NCBI GenBank assembly: GCA_020061355.1
Contig: JAGUYK010000026.1
Location: 44,949-108,948 of the forward strand
Source: Ignavibacteriales bacterium
GTDB taxonomy: Bacteria; Bacteroidota; Ignavibacteria; Ignavibacteriales; Melioribacteraceae
Direction of reading: 5' to 3'
Length of the DNA: 64,000 nucleotides
The stretch's first letter is position 1. Every line of letters begins with the position of its first letter. The translations under genes were made by a program, and so were the position numbers. The notes under the pieces are model-generated. The model ran no database searches, was not told where the DNA came from, and worked only from the letters and a program-made list of their open reading frames with translations. Shown here one piece after another: positions 28,860 to 37,810 of the stretch.

Positions 28860-28890
28860 TTTGATATTTATATTGATTTGACTAATTTTG
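28860..28890 (+). promoter_or_regulatory. Bacteroidota-type promoter for tRNA-Leu(UAG) and tig-clpP
   Basis: TTTG at 28860-28863, a 19-base spacer, then TAATTTTG at 28883-28890. This is an exact match to the -33 TTTG / -7 TAnnTTTG consensus known for the primary sigma factor of Bacteroidota. The expected start, about 5-8 bases later, falls just before the mature tRNA 5' end at 28901. Confidence 0.75.
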
Positions 28891-28900
28891 CGAGCCATTT

Positions 28901-28983
28901 GCGAGAGTGGCGGAATTGGCAGACGCGCTAGACTTAGGATCTAGTACCCAAAAGGTGTGGGGGTTCGAGTCCCCCCTTTCGCA
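28901..28983 (+). tRNA. tRNA-Leu (anticodon UAG)
   Basis: An 83-base class II tRNA. The acceptor stem GCGAGAG pairs with CTTTCGC (one G-U), followed by discriminator A. The anticodon stem CTAGA/TCTAG encloses the loop CTTAGGA with anticodon TAG at 28935-28937. A variable arm and the T-arm GGGGGTTCGAGTCCCCC are clear. CCA is not encoded. It lies 37 bases upstream of tig on the same strand and probably shares its promoter. Confidence 0.97.
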
Positions 28984-29020
28984 CTTTACTATTTTTCAAT
29001 CATTCAATTAGAGGTTCTTT

Positions 29021-30316
29021 TTGGAAATTAAATTAAATCAAATATCAGATATTTTGCAGGAAGTAGAAGTCAATTTAAATTATGACGAGATAACCAAGGA
29101 AATTGACGAAGCATACATGGAGGAAAGGAAAAACATTGAAATAGACGGTTTTAGAAAAGGTAAAGCTCCAATTGCAATGATAAAAAAACTCTACGGTGAA
29201 GCAATTGAATATAAAGCCAGTGAGAAAATTGCAACAAAAAAATTCTGGGAAGTGGTTGATCAGGAGAACCTTAAACCTATTTCGACTCCTCAGCTTACAG
29301 ATATTGATTTTGTTGCCGGTAGTAAACTCTTCTTCAAAATACAATATGAGGTTAAGCCAAAATTAGAATTAAAAAATTATACTGACCTTGAAATTGAAAA
29401 ACCGATCTTTAAATTAAAAGAAGCAGATATCGAGAAAGAAATAGACTATTTATTTAAACCGCACGTAAAATATGAACCGGCAGATCAAGTAGTTGACAAG
29501 TATTTTAGAATTACCGCAAATCTCCAGAAACTGGATGAAAACGGTGTTGCCGTAATCGGTCAGAGAAGTGAGAATATGCTTATCGATCTAAGCGACGAAA
29601 AAGTGAATCTTCAGATTGTTGAAAACGCCAACGGGAAAAAAGTGAATGATAAATTTTCGTTCAATTTTGTTGATGAACATTATCACGGTGAAGAACTTCA
29701 TAGAGAAGAATATAGATATGAGGCCGAGATTACCAAAATTGAAAAGATTGTCCAACCGGAATTAACCGAAGAATTATTAAAGAAAATTTCCAATGATAAG
29801 GTGGCAACTCTAGACGATTTAAAGGGAATGCTCAGAAATAATTTTTCAGAGTATTATACTAAACAATCTGACGAAATATTTACAAATAGTTTACTTAATG
29901 AGATTGTGAAGAATAACGAATTCACTCCCCCGCCCGGTTACGTTAATACTGTCCATCAAAGACTAATTGAGATTGAAAAGGAAAATGCAAAACGGAATAA
30001 AATGCCCAACGTTGATGAGAAAGCAATTGCTGAATATTATAAACCTAGAGCCGAGTGGAATGCAAGATGGCAAATAATACTCGAAAATCTTGCACAGCAT
30101 GAAAATATTCAGGTTAACGATGGTGAACTTGAAGAGTTAGCTCAAAAGGAATCTGAAAGGACAGGCATATCAGTTCAAAAACTTGTCAAATATTTTAAAG
30201 ATTCAAATCGAAGCGACATTCTGCTTGAAGATAAAGTGATTAGTTTTCTAAAAGAAAAAAACAAAGTGAAAGAAGTAGATGCAGAAGAAAAAATAAAAGA
30301 GAAAAAGGAAAAGTAA
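29021..30316 (+). CDS. tig: Trigger factor (ribosome-associated chaperone)
   Basis: Folding chaperone that binds the ribosomal exit tunnel near protein L23. The 431-residue protein has the N-terminal ribosome-docking signature [19 protein letters not shown] (residues about 41-59), a weakly conserved FKBP-like PPIase segment in the middle (about 150-240), and a long helical, charged C-terminal domain ending in a Lys/Glu-rich tail. Length is typical. The start is TTG at 29021, six bases after GAGG; no ATG fits the N-terminal homology. The next gene, clpP, begins 1 base after its stop, the usual tig-clp order, although clpX does not follow. Confidence 0.95.
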   Translation: MEIKLNQISDILQEVEVNLNYDEITKEIDEAYMEERKNIEIDGFRKGKAPIAMIKKLYGEAIEYKASEKIATKKFWEVVDQENLKPISTPQLTDIDFVAGSKLFFKIQYEVKPKLELKNYTDLEIEKPIFKLKEADIEKEIDYLFKPHVKYEPADQVVDKYFRITANLQKLDENGVAVIGQRSENMLIDLSDEKVNLQIVENANGKKVNDKFSFNFVDEHYHGEELHREEYRYEAEITKIEKIVQPELTEELLKKISNDKVATLDDLKGMLRNNFSEYYTKQSDEIFTNSLLNEIVKNNEFTPPPGYVNTVHQRLIEIEKENAKRNKMPNVDEKAIAEYYKPRAEWNARWQIILENLAQHENIQVNDGELEELAQKESERTGISVQKLVKYFKDSNRSDILLEDKVISFLKEKNKVKEVDAEEKIKEKKEK

Positions 30317-30317
30317 T

Positions 30318-30989
30318 ATGAAGAGTGATATTTATTCTATCAACACAATTAAAAAGAATTATGATATTTACAACCAGCTTGTACCATATGTAATAGAACA
30401 AACCGGACGCGGTGAACGCGGTATGGATATTTTCTCCCGTTTATTACGCGAACGGATTATCTTCCTCGGTACCGCAATTGACGATCATATTGCAAGCTTA
30501 ATAATTGCACAGTTGCTTTTTCTTGAAGCCGAAGACCCGGAAAAAGATATCTTCCTTTATATCAATTCACCCGGGGGAAGTGTATCTGCGGGACTTGCAA
30601 TATATGATACAATGACATATATCAAATCAAAAGTTTCAACAATTTGTGTCGGATTAGCAGCAAGCATGGGTGCAATTTTATTAGCCGGCGGTGAAGCAAA
30701 CAAACGCTCTGCACTTCCTCATTCTAAAATTATGATTCATCAGCCCTGGGTTGGAGGATTACAAGGACAAACAACCGATATTGAAATACATGCAAAAGAA
30801 ATGGTAAAAACCCGCGATACTATTTATAATATTTTATCCGAGCATACCGGAAAGGGTTACGATCAAATAGCTAAAGACTGCGACCGCGATTACTTCTTAA
30901 CATCGGAAGAAGCAAAAGAATATAAATTAATCGATAATATTCTTGTTCATCGCGTGACTGCGAACGGACATAATAAAGACCAGAAATAG
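30318..30989 (+). CDS. clpP: ATP-dependent Clp protease proteolytic subunit
   Basis: Serine peptidase forming the double-ring chamber of ClpXP/ClpAP. The 223-residue protein has the catalytic Ser116 in [16 protein letters not shown], His141 in [15 protein letters not shown] and the Asp in [15 protein letters not shown]. The N-terminus is about 25 residues longer than the mature form and is probably processed or disordered. It follows tig by one base. The partner ATPase gene is not in the window. The ATPase-binding and handle regions ([18 protein letters not shown]) are standard. Confidence 0.98.
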   Translation: MKSDIYSINTIKKNYDIYNQLVPYVIEQTGRGERGMDIFSRLLRERIIFLGTAIDDHIASLIIAQLLFLEAEDPEKDIFLYINSPGGSVSAGLAIYDTMTYIKSKVSTICVGLAASMGAILLAGGEANKRSALPHSKIMIHQPWVGGLQGQTTDIEIHAKEMVKTRDTIYNILSEHTGKGYDQIAKDCDRDYFLTSEEAKEYKLIDNILVHRVTANGHNKDQK

Positions 30990-31008
30990 TTTTACATTTC
31001 ATATAACA

Positions 31009-31033
31009 GGGCACTTATGTGCCCTTTTTTTTT
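31009..31033 (+). terminator. Rho-independent terminator after clpP
   Basis: A perfect 6-bp stem, GGGCAC (31009-31014) with GTGCCC (31019-31024), a TTAT loop and nine T residues directly after (31025-31033). It lies 19 bases beyond the clpP stop and closes the tRNA-tig-clpP unit. Confidence 0.92.
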
Positions 31034-31059
31034 ATCAATAACACTTCGAGGAGTTGAAA

Positions 31060-33216
31060 ATGAAAACTCTCAGACAATCCTTCTTCATTTTATTTATTCT
31101 TATTCTAAATATTACTGCACAGGATAAATTACTTACTGTTGAAGACGTTATACTTGGTTCATTTACAAGATTTGCACCAACCTCCATAAGGCAATTATGC
31201 TGGTTACCTGAAACGGATAATTATGTTTATGTTGAGGGGAACGGTGAAGCATCAGCACTATTTAAGTCCTCTATAAAATCCTCCAGGAAAGATACCTTAA
31301 CAACTTTAAAAGAATTAAATACAAAACTTGAATCGGAGAATTATAAAAAGCTAACTAACTTCCCTGCTGTCAAATGGGATAACTCAACATCGTACCTATT
31401 CTGGAATATGAACTATTGGTTTTCATATAATATAAAATCTAAACAGTTGAACAAAATAAATTCAATACCGGGAAACGCAGAAAATCAATCAACATCACCA
31501 AATAATAAATTTGTTGCTTACACAATTGGCAATAATCTCTTCGTCAATTTAGAAGATGAGGGGAAAATTCAAATATCAAACGACATTGATACAAATATTG
31601 TTAACGGACAAGCAGTACATAGAAATGAATTCGGTATTAATGAAGGGATTTTCTGGTCGCCGAATTCAAACTATATAGCCTATTACAGGATGGACCAAAC
31701 AATGGTAACCGATTATCCACTGGTAGAATTAAGTACAACTCCTGCTCGCCAGATGAACACTAAATATCCAATGGCCGGTCAGGTTAGTCATCATGTTACA
31801 GTAGGACTTTACAACATCAATAGCAAAACTACCACCTGGTTAAATACTGGAGAACCATTAGATCAATACTTAACAAATTTAGCATGGTCGCCGGATGAAA
31901 AATATTTTTACATTGCTCATCTAAACCGTGACCAGAATCATATGCAATTTAAGAAATACGATATTTCCAATGGTGAACCGATTAAAATATTGTTCGAAGA
32001 AAAGGATGATGAATTTGTTGAACCATTAAATCAAATGATCTTTTTGCCTAAGTCAAACGATCATTTTTTGTGGTTTTCTGAAAGAGATGGATTCAATCAT
32101 CTTTACATGTACGATACCGAAGGCAAATTGATCCGACAGGTTACTAAAGGAGATTGGGTTGTAACTTCATTTAACGGCTTCGATAAATCAGGAAAGAATA
32201 TTTACATTACTACAACCAAAGAATCCCCGATAGAGAGACATTTCTACAAAGTTAACATTGAGAACGGGAAAATTGAGCGTGTTACAAAAGAACCGGGCAT
32301 TCATAACGTGCAGGTAAATTCAAACGGTAACTATTTCATTGATTCCTATAGCAATTTTAAAATTCCTCGCATTGTTAATGTTCTAAATAAAAAACATGAA
32401 GTCGTACAAAATATTCTAACGGCAGAGAATCCCTTAAAAGAATATAAAATCGGAGAAACAAAAATATTTACAATTAAGAATAACGAAGGGAATGATCTTT
32501 ATTGCCGTATGATTTATCCACCGGATTTTGATGAGACTAAGAAATATCCGGTTATTGTTTATGTTTATGGCGGACCTCACTCCCAAGGAGTTTTGAATTC
32601 ATTCGGAGTCGGGAGCTACCAGATGTGGTTTAAGATGATGACTCAAAAAGGTTTCATTATTTTCGAACTAGATAATCGGGGGACATCAAACAGAGGATCT
32701 AAATTTGCACAAGCAACTTTCAGAAGATTAGGAACAATTGAAGTTGAAGATCAGATGGCAGGCGTTAATTATCTTAAATCACTTCCCTATGTTGACGAAA
32801 ACAGATTTGGAGTATATGGCTGGAGTTATGGCGGATTTATGACAACATCTTTAATGCTGAGAACTAATGGTGTATTTAAAGTCGGCGCCTGCGGCGGTGC
32901 GGTCATCGATTGGAAATTTTATGAAGTAATGTACACAGAAAGGTATATGGACACACCTCAAACAAATCCGGATGGTTACAAAGAAGCGAGTCTTCTTAAT
33001 TATGTGGAAAACCTAGCGGGAAAGTTATTACTTGTACATGGAACATCAGATCCAACAGTAGTATGGCAAAACACATTAGCATTTGCAAAAAAAGCATCTG
33101 AACTAAATAGACCTCTTGATTACTATCCATATGTAGGGCATGGGCATGGAGTACGCGGAAGAGACGCTCTTCATCTATACAATAAAATAACCAGTTACTT
33201 CTTAGATAATTTATAA
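31060..33216 (+). CDS. Secreted S9 family peptidase, dipeptidyl peptidase IV-like
   Basis: Prolyl-specific exopeptidase of the S9B type, probably periplasmic. I choose the ATG at 31060: GAGGAG at 31048-31053 is correctly spaced for it, while the TTG at 31054 would leave no spacing. The resulting 718-residue protein starts with a signal peptide (MKTLRQSFFILFILILNITAQ). Residues about 30-470 form the DPP-IV N-terminal propeller, with the S1-pocket-type glutamate region VNGQAVHRNEFGINEGIFWSP. The C-terminal alpha/beta-hydrolase domain has Ser in VYGWSYGGFMTT, Asp in LVHGTSDPTVVWQN and His in VGHGHGVRGRD. Secreted peptidases of this type suit growth on peptides. Monocistronic between two hairpins. 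Confidence 0.94.
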   Translation: MKTLRQSFFILFILILNITAQDKLLTVEDVILGSFTRFAPTSIRQLCWLPETDNYVYVEGNGEASALFKSSIKSSRKDTLTTLKELNTKLESENYKKLTNFPAVKWDNSTSYLFWNMNYWFSYNIKSKQLNKINSIPGNAENQSTSPNNKFVAYTIGNNLFVNLEDEGKIQISNDIDTNIVNGQAVHRNEFGINEGIFWSPNSNYIAYYRMDQTMVTDYPLVELSTTPARQMNTKYPMAGQVSHHVTVGLYNINSKTTTWLNTGEPLDQYLTNLAWSPDEKYFYIAHLNRDQNHMQFKKYDISNGEPIKILFEEKDDEFVEPLNQMIFLPKSNDHFLWFSERDGFNHLYMYDTEGKLIRQVTKGDWVVTSFNGFDKSGKNIYITTTKESPIERHFYKVNIENGKIERVTKEPGIHNVQVNSNGNYFIDSYSNFKIPRIVNVLNKKHEVVQNILTAENPLKEYKIGETKIFTIKNNEGNDLYCRMIYPPDFDETKKYPVIVYVYGGPHSQGVLNSFGVGSYQMWFKMMTQKGFIIFELDNRGTSNRGSKFAQATFRRLGTIEVEDQMAGVNYLKSLPYVDENRFGVYGWSYGGFMTTSLMLRTNGVFKVGACGGAVIDWKFYEVMYTERYMDTPQTNPDGYKEASLLNYVENLAGKLLLVHGTSDPTVVWQNTLAFAKKASELNRPLDYYPYVGHGHGVRGRDALHLYNKITSYFLDNL

Positions 33217-33222
33217 TAGCTA

Positions 33223-33256
33223 ACGGGCAGTCCCGTTATTATTCGGGACTGCCTGT
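33223..33256 (+). terminator. Long hairpin after the S9 peptidase gene
   Basis: GGCAGTCCCG (33226-33235) pairs perfectly with CGGGACTGCC (33244-33253) around an 8-base loop; three further outer pairs (one G-U) extend the stem to 13 bp. No T-run follows, so it may be a transcript-end stabiliser or a weak terminator rather than a standard one. Confidence 0.55.
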
Positions 33257-33342
33257 ATCACATATAGAGTCATCTAATTTTCAACTCTACCTTAAATTGT
33301 TTATTTTTCCAACCATATTTAACTAATTACAAATAATACTTT

Positions 33343-35700
33343 ATGCCAAACAGTGGAAAGAGTGATTTATTACTGCTAAAGATCTCCGAGTTAGCTGAAT
33401 TTGCAAGGAGAGGTGACGAGTTTTTTACTGATGAGATCTGCAATTTTATAGTTGATGAATTCACTCTTGAAGCAGCAGTTCTTTTCTCTGTTGGAAATGA
33501 CCGATCTTTAAGTGTCCTTAGTAAATCAACTTCAGCTAAAAAAACTTTTATTAAATCCACCGGACATCAATGTAAGTCATGCAAGTTAATTTCCGGAGAA
33601 TTGAAAAAATCATTTCACTCCGATTCGGCTTGTGAAATTCAGATATCAGATTTTTTAATATATGAAGCATGTTCGCTTATTAAAATAACCGATGAACATA
33701 AACTACTCATTAAGATCGCTAAAAAAACTGCACCTTCGAAAAATGAAAAAGATAGTCTTGAAAGGACTCTAAAGTTAATAGGAGTTTTATATTATTCGTG
33801 GTTCATAGTAAGAGGCGGTGTTCTTACATCAAACATACCGTTTACAAAATTATTCAGCGATTCATCTCAGGAATTAAAAAATAATGTAAACTCAATTATC
33901 GGTTTTACTTCTATCGTGTCGGAAGAGAAGATGTCATCTTCCAATACAGAGTATATATCAGCTATAAAAAAGAATGCTCAGAATCTTTTACTTAATATCA
34001 ATGATCTAAATGAAATTTCAAAAGCTGATTCAAATTCATTAACTTCATCACTTAAGGAGATTCCGCTTTCCAAACTGGTTAATGATCTTATCTCAGTTTT
34101 CAAAAATAAGTTAACCACAAAGAATCTTTCTTTTGATTTACAAATAGGGACTGAATTATCAAAGCCGTTAGATATAGACGATCAGAAACTTCGCTATATC
34201 TTAAGTAATCTTTTATTTTTTATTACATCAACATCCACAGAAGGTAAAATTAAACTGAATATTTCCGGTTTGCCCGGAAATAAAATAAGATTTGAAATTG
34301 CGGATAGCGATACGGAGTTACCTAATGAACTGGTAAACCATTTGTTTGAACCATTTGCTCTATCCAAAATAAATCAATTTAAAAATTCAAGTTTAACAGC
34401 GCTTAGCCTAACCTTAGTAAAAAAATATGTAAATTTCTTAGGGGGAGAAATTACAGTTGTCAGTAGCAATAAAGGTACTACATTTATATTCACTATTAAC
34501 GGAGAAGTGATGACAGATATCGAATCTACTTTATCTCAACTTCCAAAACCAACATTAAAAAATAAAGTACTCGTTATTGAGGATGACTATGCAACCTCCA
34601 AACTTTTAAGTAACTATCTTAATAAATGGGGTTACAATCCTACTATAGTAAGTTCGGAAGATCAGGCATTTTCTGTTATCAACAGTGAACCATTGCTGGC
34701 AATTATTCTAGATATAGAGATTCCGCACATTAACGGTCTCGAACTTCTCAAGAAAATCCATGACAATCCAAACACTAAAAACGTCCCTGTAATTGCCTGT
34801 TCAATAGAACCCGAGCAGCAAAAGGCATTTATGATGGGAGCCGTTGAATATTTCGTAAAACCGATAAATTACAATTACCTTGTTGAAGTCCTGACGCATT
34901 ACAAACTCCGTAAGGATTCAAATGTACTCTGTGTTGATGACGATATACCTACACTTAATCTGGTAAAGCAGGCAATAGAAAGCGTTGGATTAAATGCTAT
35001 TGCCGAAAATGTATCCGCAAATGTAATGAACCTTATCCGGGATAAAGATATTGATCTGGCGATTGTTGATTTGGATATGCCAGCACCAAACGGATTTGAG
35101 TTAATAAAACTGATCAAATCCGAAAAGAAATTTGCCAATCTTCCGATTATAATATACACCGGAAAAGAAAATTACAGTGAAGATTTATCTAAAATAGAGG
35201 GACTCTTCGAGGAGCTTCTTGAAAAGCGTTCCACAAACATCGAGGACCTTGCCGATACAATTAATGCGATGATTAACCGTTATGAAACTCCCCCATCGGT
35301 TGAATCAGTAATGCAGAAGGTTGGCGGAATAAAAATTCTATTAGCGGAGGATTATAAACACTCGCAGATAATAGTTACACGTTTATTAAAAAAGAACAGT
35401 TACGAAGATATTGTTGTTGTTGAAAACGGAGAAGATGCTGTAAAAATGGCAACCGGTGATAAATTCGATCTGATTCTTATGGATATGCAAATGCCGATTA
35501 TGAACGGTTTTGAAGCTACAGAAATAATTAGAGCGATACCGGAGTATAAGAACATACCTATTATTGCACTTACTGCATTTGCAATGAAAGGCGATCGGGA
35601 AAAATGTCTTGAAGCAGGTGCAACAGATTATATCCCAAAACCGATCGATAGTAAAGAGTTCATAGAAAAAGTAAAATATTATACAAAGCTTAGCAATTAA
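33343..35700 (+). CDS. Degenerate hybrid histidine kinase with three receiver domains
   Basis: A 785-residue soluble signalling protein. Residues 1-160 form a GAF-like region with a cysteine pair (HQCKSCKL). A DHp-like helix pair follows, but the phospho-acceptor position reads SSQELKNNVNSIIGF, with Gln176 instead of His. The ATPase-like domain (about 250-385) has lost the N-box Asn (YILSNLLFFITST) and the G1 box (ADSDTELP instead of DxGxG). Three receivers follow: REC1 about 408-520 (Asp457), REC2 about 526-645 (Asp576, no standard Lys-Pro motif) and REC3 about 663-783 (Asp714, TDYIPKP). I infer a pseudokinase scaffold whose receivers are phosphorylated by other kinases. Monocistronic, plus strand. 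Confidence 0.88.
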   Translation: MPNSGKSDLLLLKISELAEFARRGDEFFTDEICNFIVDEFTLEAAVLFSVGNDRSLSVLSKSTSAKKTFIKSTGHQCKSCKLISGELKKSFHSDSACEIQISDFLIYEACSLIKITDEHKLLIKIAKKTAPSKNEKDSLERTLKLIGVLYYSWFIVRGGVLTSNIPFTKLFSDSSQELKNNVNSIIGFTSIVSEEKMSSSNTEYISAIKKNAQNLLLNINDLNEISKADSNSLTSSLKEIPLSKLVNDLISVFKNKLTTKNLSFDLQIGTELSKPLDIDDQKLRYILSNLLFFITSTSTEGKIKLNISGLPGNKIRFEIADSDTELPNELVNHLFEPFALSKINQFKNSSLTALSLTLVKKYVNFLGGEITVVSSNKGTTFIFTINGEVMTDIESTLSQLPKPTLKNKVLVIEDDYATSKLLSNYLNKWGYNPTIVSSEDQAFSVINSEPLLAIILDIEIPHINGLELLKKIHDNPNTKNVPVIACSIEPEQQKAFMMGAVEYFVKPINYNYLVEVLTHYKLRKDSNVLCVDDDIPTLNLVKQAIESVGLNAIAENVSANVMNLIRDKDIDLAIVDLDMPAPNGFELIKLIKSEKKFANLPIIIYTGKENYSEDLSKIEGLFEELLEKRSTNIEDLADTINAMINRYETPPSVESVMQKVGGIKILLAEDYKHSQIIVTRLLKKNSYEDIVVVENGEDAVKMATGDKFDLILMDMQMPIMNGFEATEIIRAIPEYKNIPIIALTAFAMKGDREKCLEAGATDYIPKPIDSKEFIEKVKYYTKLSN

Positions 35701-35808
35701 TTATTATCCTTCTTTATTAAGGATGGATTTCAATTTTAAATTACACCCCGCTTATTTAATTCGGCTTTTTTATATTTAAGCTGCTTTTAAGAAAAATTAG
35801 GAAATATT

Positions 35809-37260
35809 GTGAAAGAAACAAGAGTCCGTTTTGCACCATCCCCTACCGGTTATTTACATGTTGGGGGTTTACGCACTGCACTTTACAACTATTTATTTGC
35901 AAAAAAAAATAACGGCAGATTCATTCTTAGGATTGAAGATACTGATAGAAGTCGTTTTGTAGAAGGGGCTGTTGAGAATTTAATAGCTGCATTAAAATGG
36001 GCTGGGCTCGAATTTGATGAAGGCCCTGATGCCGGCGGAAATTATGGTCCTTATATGCAATCGAAGCGGTTGGAGATTTATAAAAAATATTCCAATGAAT
36101 TAATTGCAAATGGAAATGGGTATTATTGTTTCTGCACACCCGAACGATTGAAAGAATTACGTGATGAACAGGAAAAACAAAAATTACCTCAAGCCAAATA
36201 CGACAAACATTGCTTGAATCTATCGAAACAAGAAATTGAAGAGAATCTTAAGATCGGGATTCCATATGTAATCCGTTTAAATGTAAGACCAAATCAAAGA
36301 ATTATCTTCGATGATATTATCCGGGACCGTGTTGAATTTGACAGTAATAATGTAGACGACCAGGTTTTGATTAAAAGCGACAGTTACCCGACATATCATC
36401 TCGCAAATGTTGTTGATGATCATTTAATGGAAGTAAGCCATGTTATTCGAGGTGAGGAATGGCTTTCTTCAACACCAAAACATGTTTTGTTATATGATGC
36501 ATTCGGCTGGGAACGACCTAAATTTGCACATTTGCCTCTTCTGCTAAATCCCGATAAATCAAAATTGAGCAAAAGACAAGGCGATGTTGCTGTTGAGGAT
36601 TACCGTGACAAAGGATATTTGAAGGAAGCGCTTATTAACTTTGTTGCACTTCTTGGCTGGAATGCCGGAGATGATAAGGAATTCTATTATCTGAATGAAT
36701 TAATTGAAAAATTCTCTCTTGAAAGGGTTAACAAGGCAGGAGCCGTATTCGATCTACAAAAGCTTAATTGGTTAAATGCAGAACATTTGAGAAAAATGAA
36801 TAATCAATCGATTCTTCTATTACTCCGACAAGAAATTCTCAATTCTCAATTCGCAACTCTCAATTTAACCGATGATTACTTATTAAAAGTTATTGAAGCG
36901 ATGAAAGAGCGGGTAAGCTTTATCAAAGAATTCATAACAACCTGCCAATATTTCTATACTTCACCAATAGAGTATGAACAAAAGTCAGTAGATAAGAATT
37001 GGAAACCCGAAACAACCCAGCAAATTAACCATCTTAGGGGTCGTTTTACTTCTCTTGACTCACCAAAGAAGGAAGATTTTGAGTCAGCCCTGGAAATGTC
37101 AGCAGAAGAATTAGGAATCGGGAAAGGTATGCTTATTCATCCGTTACGACTTGCGGTATCCGGACAAAGCACGGGGCCGGGAATGTTCGACCTTCTTTTT
37201 TTATTAGGTAAAGAAGAGGTAATAAAAAGAATTGACAAAGCTATTTCCATATTAGGATAA
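35809..37260 (+). CDS. gltX: Glutamate--tRNA ligase
   Basis: Class I aminoacyl-tRNA synthetase that charges tRNA-Glu. The 483-residue protein has HIGH as SPTGYLHVGGLRTALYN and KMSKS as DKSKLSKRQGDVAVEDYR, plus RIEDTDRSRFVEGA. The start is GTG at 35809, with AGGAAA upstream; MKETRVRFAPSPTG aligns with family N-termini. In the anticodon-binding half, residues about 343-353 (ILNSQFATLNL) are encoded by a short tandem-repeat tract at 36835-36866 (see findings). This is likely a low-complexity insertion in a loop that keeps the frame. glnS is present nearby, so this enzyme may be discriminating. Confidence 0.97.
   Translation: MKETRVRFAPSPTGYLHVGGLRTALYNYLFAKKNNGRFILRIEDTDRSRFVEGAVENLIAALKWAGLEFDEGPDAGGNYGPYMQSKRLEIYKKYSNELIANGNGYYCFCTPERLKELRDEQEKQKLPQAKYDKHCLNLSKQEIEENLKIGIPYVIRLNVRPNQRIIFDDIIRDRVEFDSNNVDDQVLIKSDSYPTYHLANVVDDHLMEVSHVIRGEEWLSSTPKHVLLYDAFGWERPKFAHLPLLLNPDKSKLSKRQGDVAVEDYRDKGYLKEALINFVALLGWNAGDDKEFYYLNELIEKFSLERVNKAGAVFDLQKLNWLNAEHLRKMNNQSILLLLRQEILNSQFATLNLTDDYLLKVIEAMKERVSFIKEFITTCQYFYTSPIEYEQKSVDKNWKPETTQQINHLRGRFTSLDSPKKEDFESALEMSAEELGIGKGMLIHPLRLAVSGQSTGPGMFDLLFLLGKEEVIKRIDKAISILG
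36835..36866 (+). repeat. Short tandem-repeat tract inside gltX
   Basis: The tract ATTCTCAATTCTCAATTCGC followed by AACTCTCAATTT consists of about four imperfect copies of a 7-base unit (ATTCTCA). It is in frame within gltX and encodes the low-complexity stretch ILNSQFATLNL. Confidence 0.7.
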
Positions 37261-37317
37261 ATTTCCATCCTACCAGGAACTCTTCGTTCATTAATCAGGT
37301 TTAGCTTTAAAGAGACT

Positions 37318-37776
37318 ATGAAGCTATATACAATTTACCGTGAACAAAAATTAAGTATTTCCCTTGATGAAGCATGGGAATTTTTCTCATTCCCTTCCAA
37401 TCTAAAAAATATTACTCCGCCATATATGGGATTTGAAATAAAATCTGATATTAATAACCAGAAAATGTTTGCCGGGATGATTATTGAATATATTGTAAAA
37501 CCCCTATTTGGATTCCCGATGAAATGGGTTACCGAAATCACTCATGTTAAAGAGAAAGAATATTTTATAGATGAACAAAGATTCGGTCCGTATAAGTTCT
37601 GGCATCATTCACATCAATTTAGAATTGAGAATGGCGAATTGATAATGAATGACATAGTTAATTATGCTTTACCGTTCGGATTTCTTGGAAGAATCGCTCA
37701 TTTCCTATTTGTAAAAAAGAGAGTTGAAGAGATATTTAATTATCGAAAAGATATTTTAGATAAATTATTTCCTTAA
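37318..37776 (+). CDS. SRPBCC-fold ligand-binding protein (cyclase/dehydrase-like)
   Basis: A 152-residue soluble protein of the START/SRPBCC superfamily, which has a deep hydrophobic ligand cavity. Family signs: the N-terminal LSISLDEAWEFFSFPSNLKNITPPYMGFEI, then GMIIEYIVKPLFGFPMKWVTEITHV, FIDEQRFGPYKFWHHSHQF and the final helix VKKRVEEIFNYRKDILDKLF. Many Bacteroidota encode such proteins of unknown ligand, and no function can be assigned. It starts 57 bases after gltX and converges with glnS across a hairpin. Confidence 0.85.
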   Translation: MKLYTIYREQKLSISLDEAWEFFSFPSNLKNITPPYMGFEIKSDINNQKMFAGMIIEYIVKPLFGFPMKWVTEITHVKEKEYFIDEQRFGPYKFWHHSHQFRIENGELIMNDIVNYALPFGFLGRIAHFLFVKKRVEEIFNYRKDILDKLFP

Positions 37777-37780
37777 CCTT

Positions 37781-37803
37781 AGAGACGTTAATATAACGTC
37801 TCT
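37781..37803. terminator. Hairpin between convergent SRPBCC gene and glnS
   Basis: A perfect 10-bp stem, AGAGACGTTA (37781-37790) with TAACGTCTCT (37794-37803), around a 3-base loop, in the 34-base gap between converging genes. A T-rich run follows about 10 bases later on the plus strand. It could act in both directions. Confidence 0.7.
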
Positions 37804-37810
37804 ACAATAA

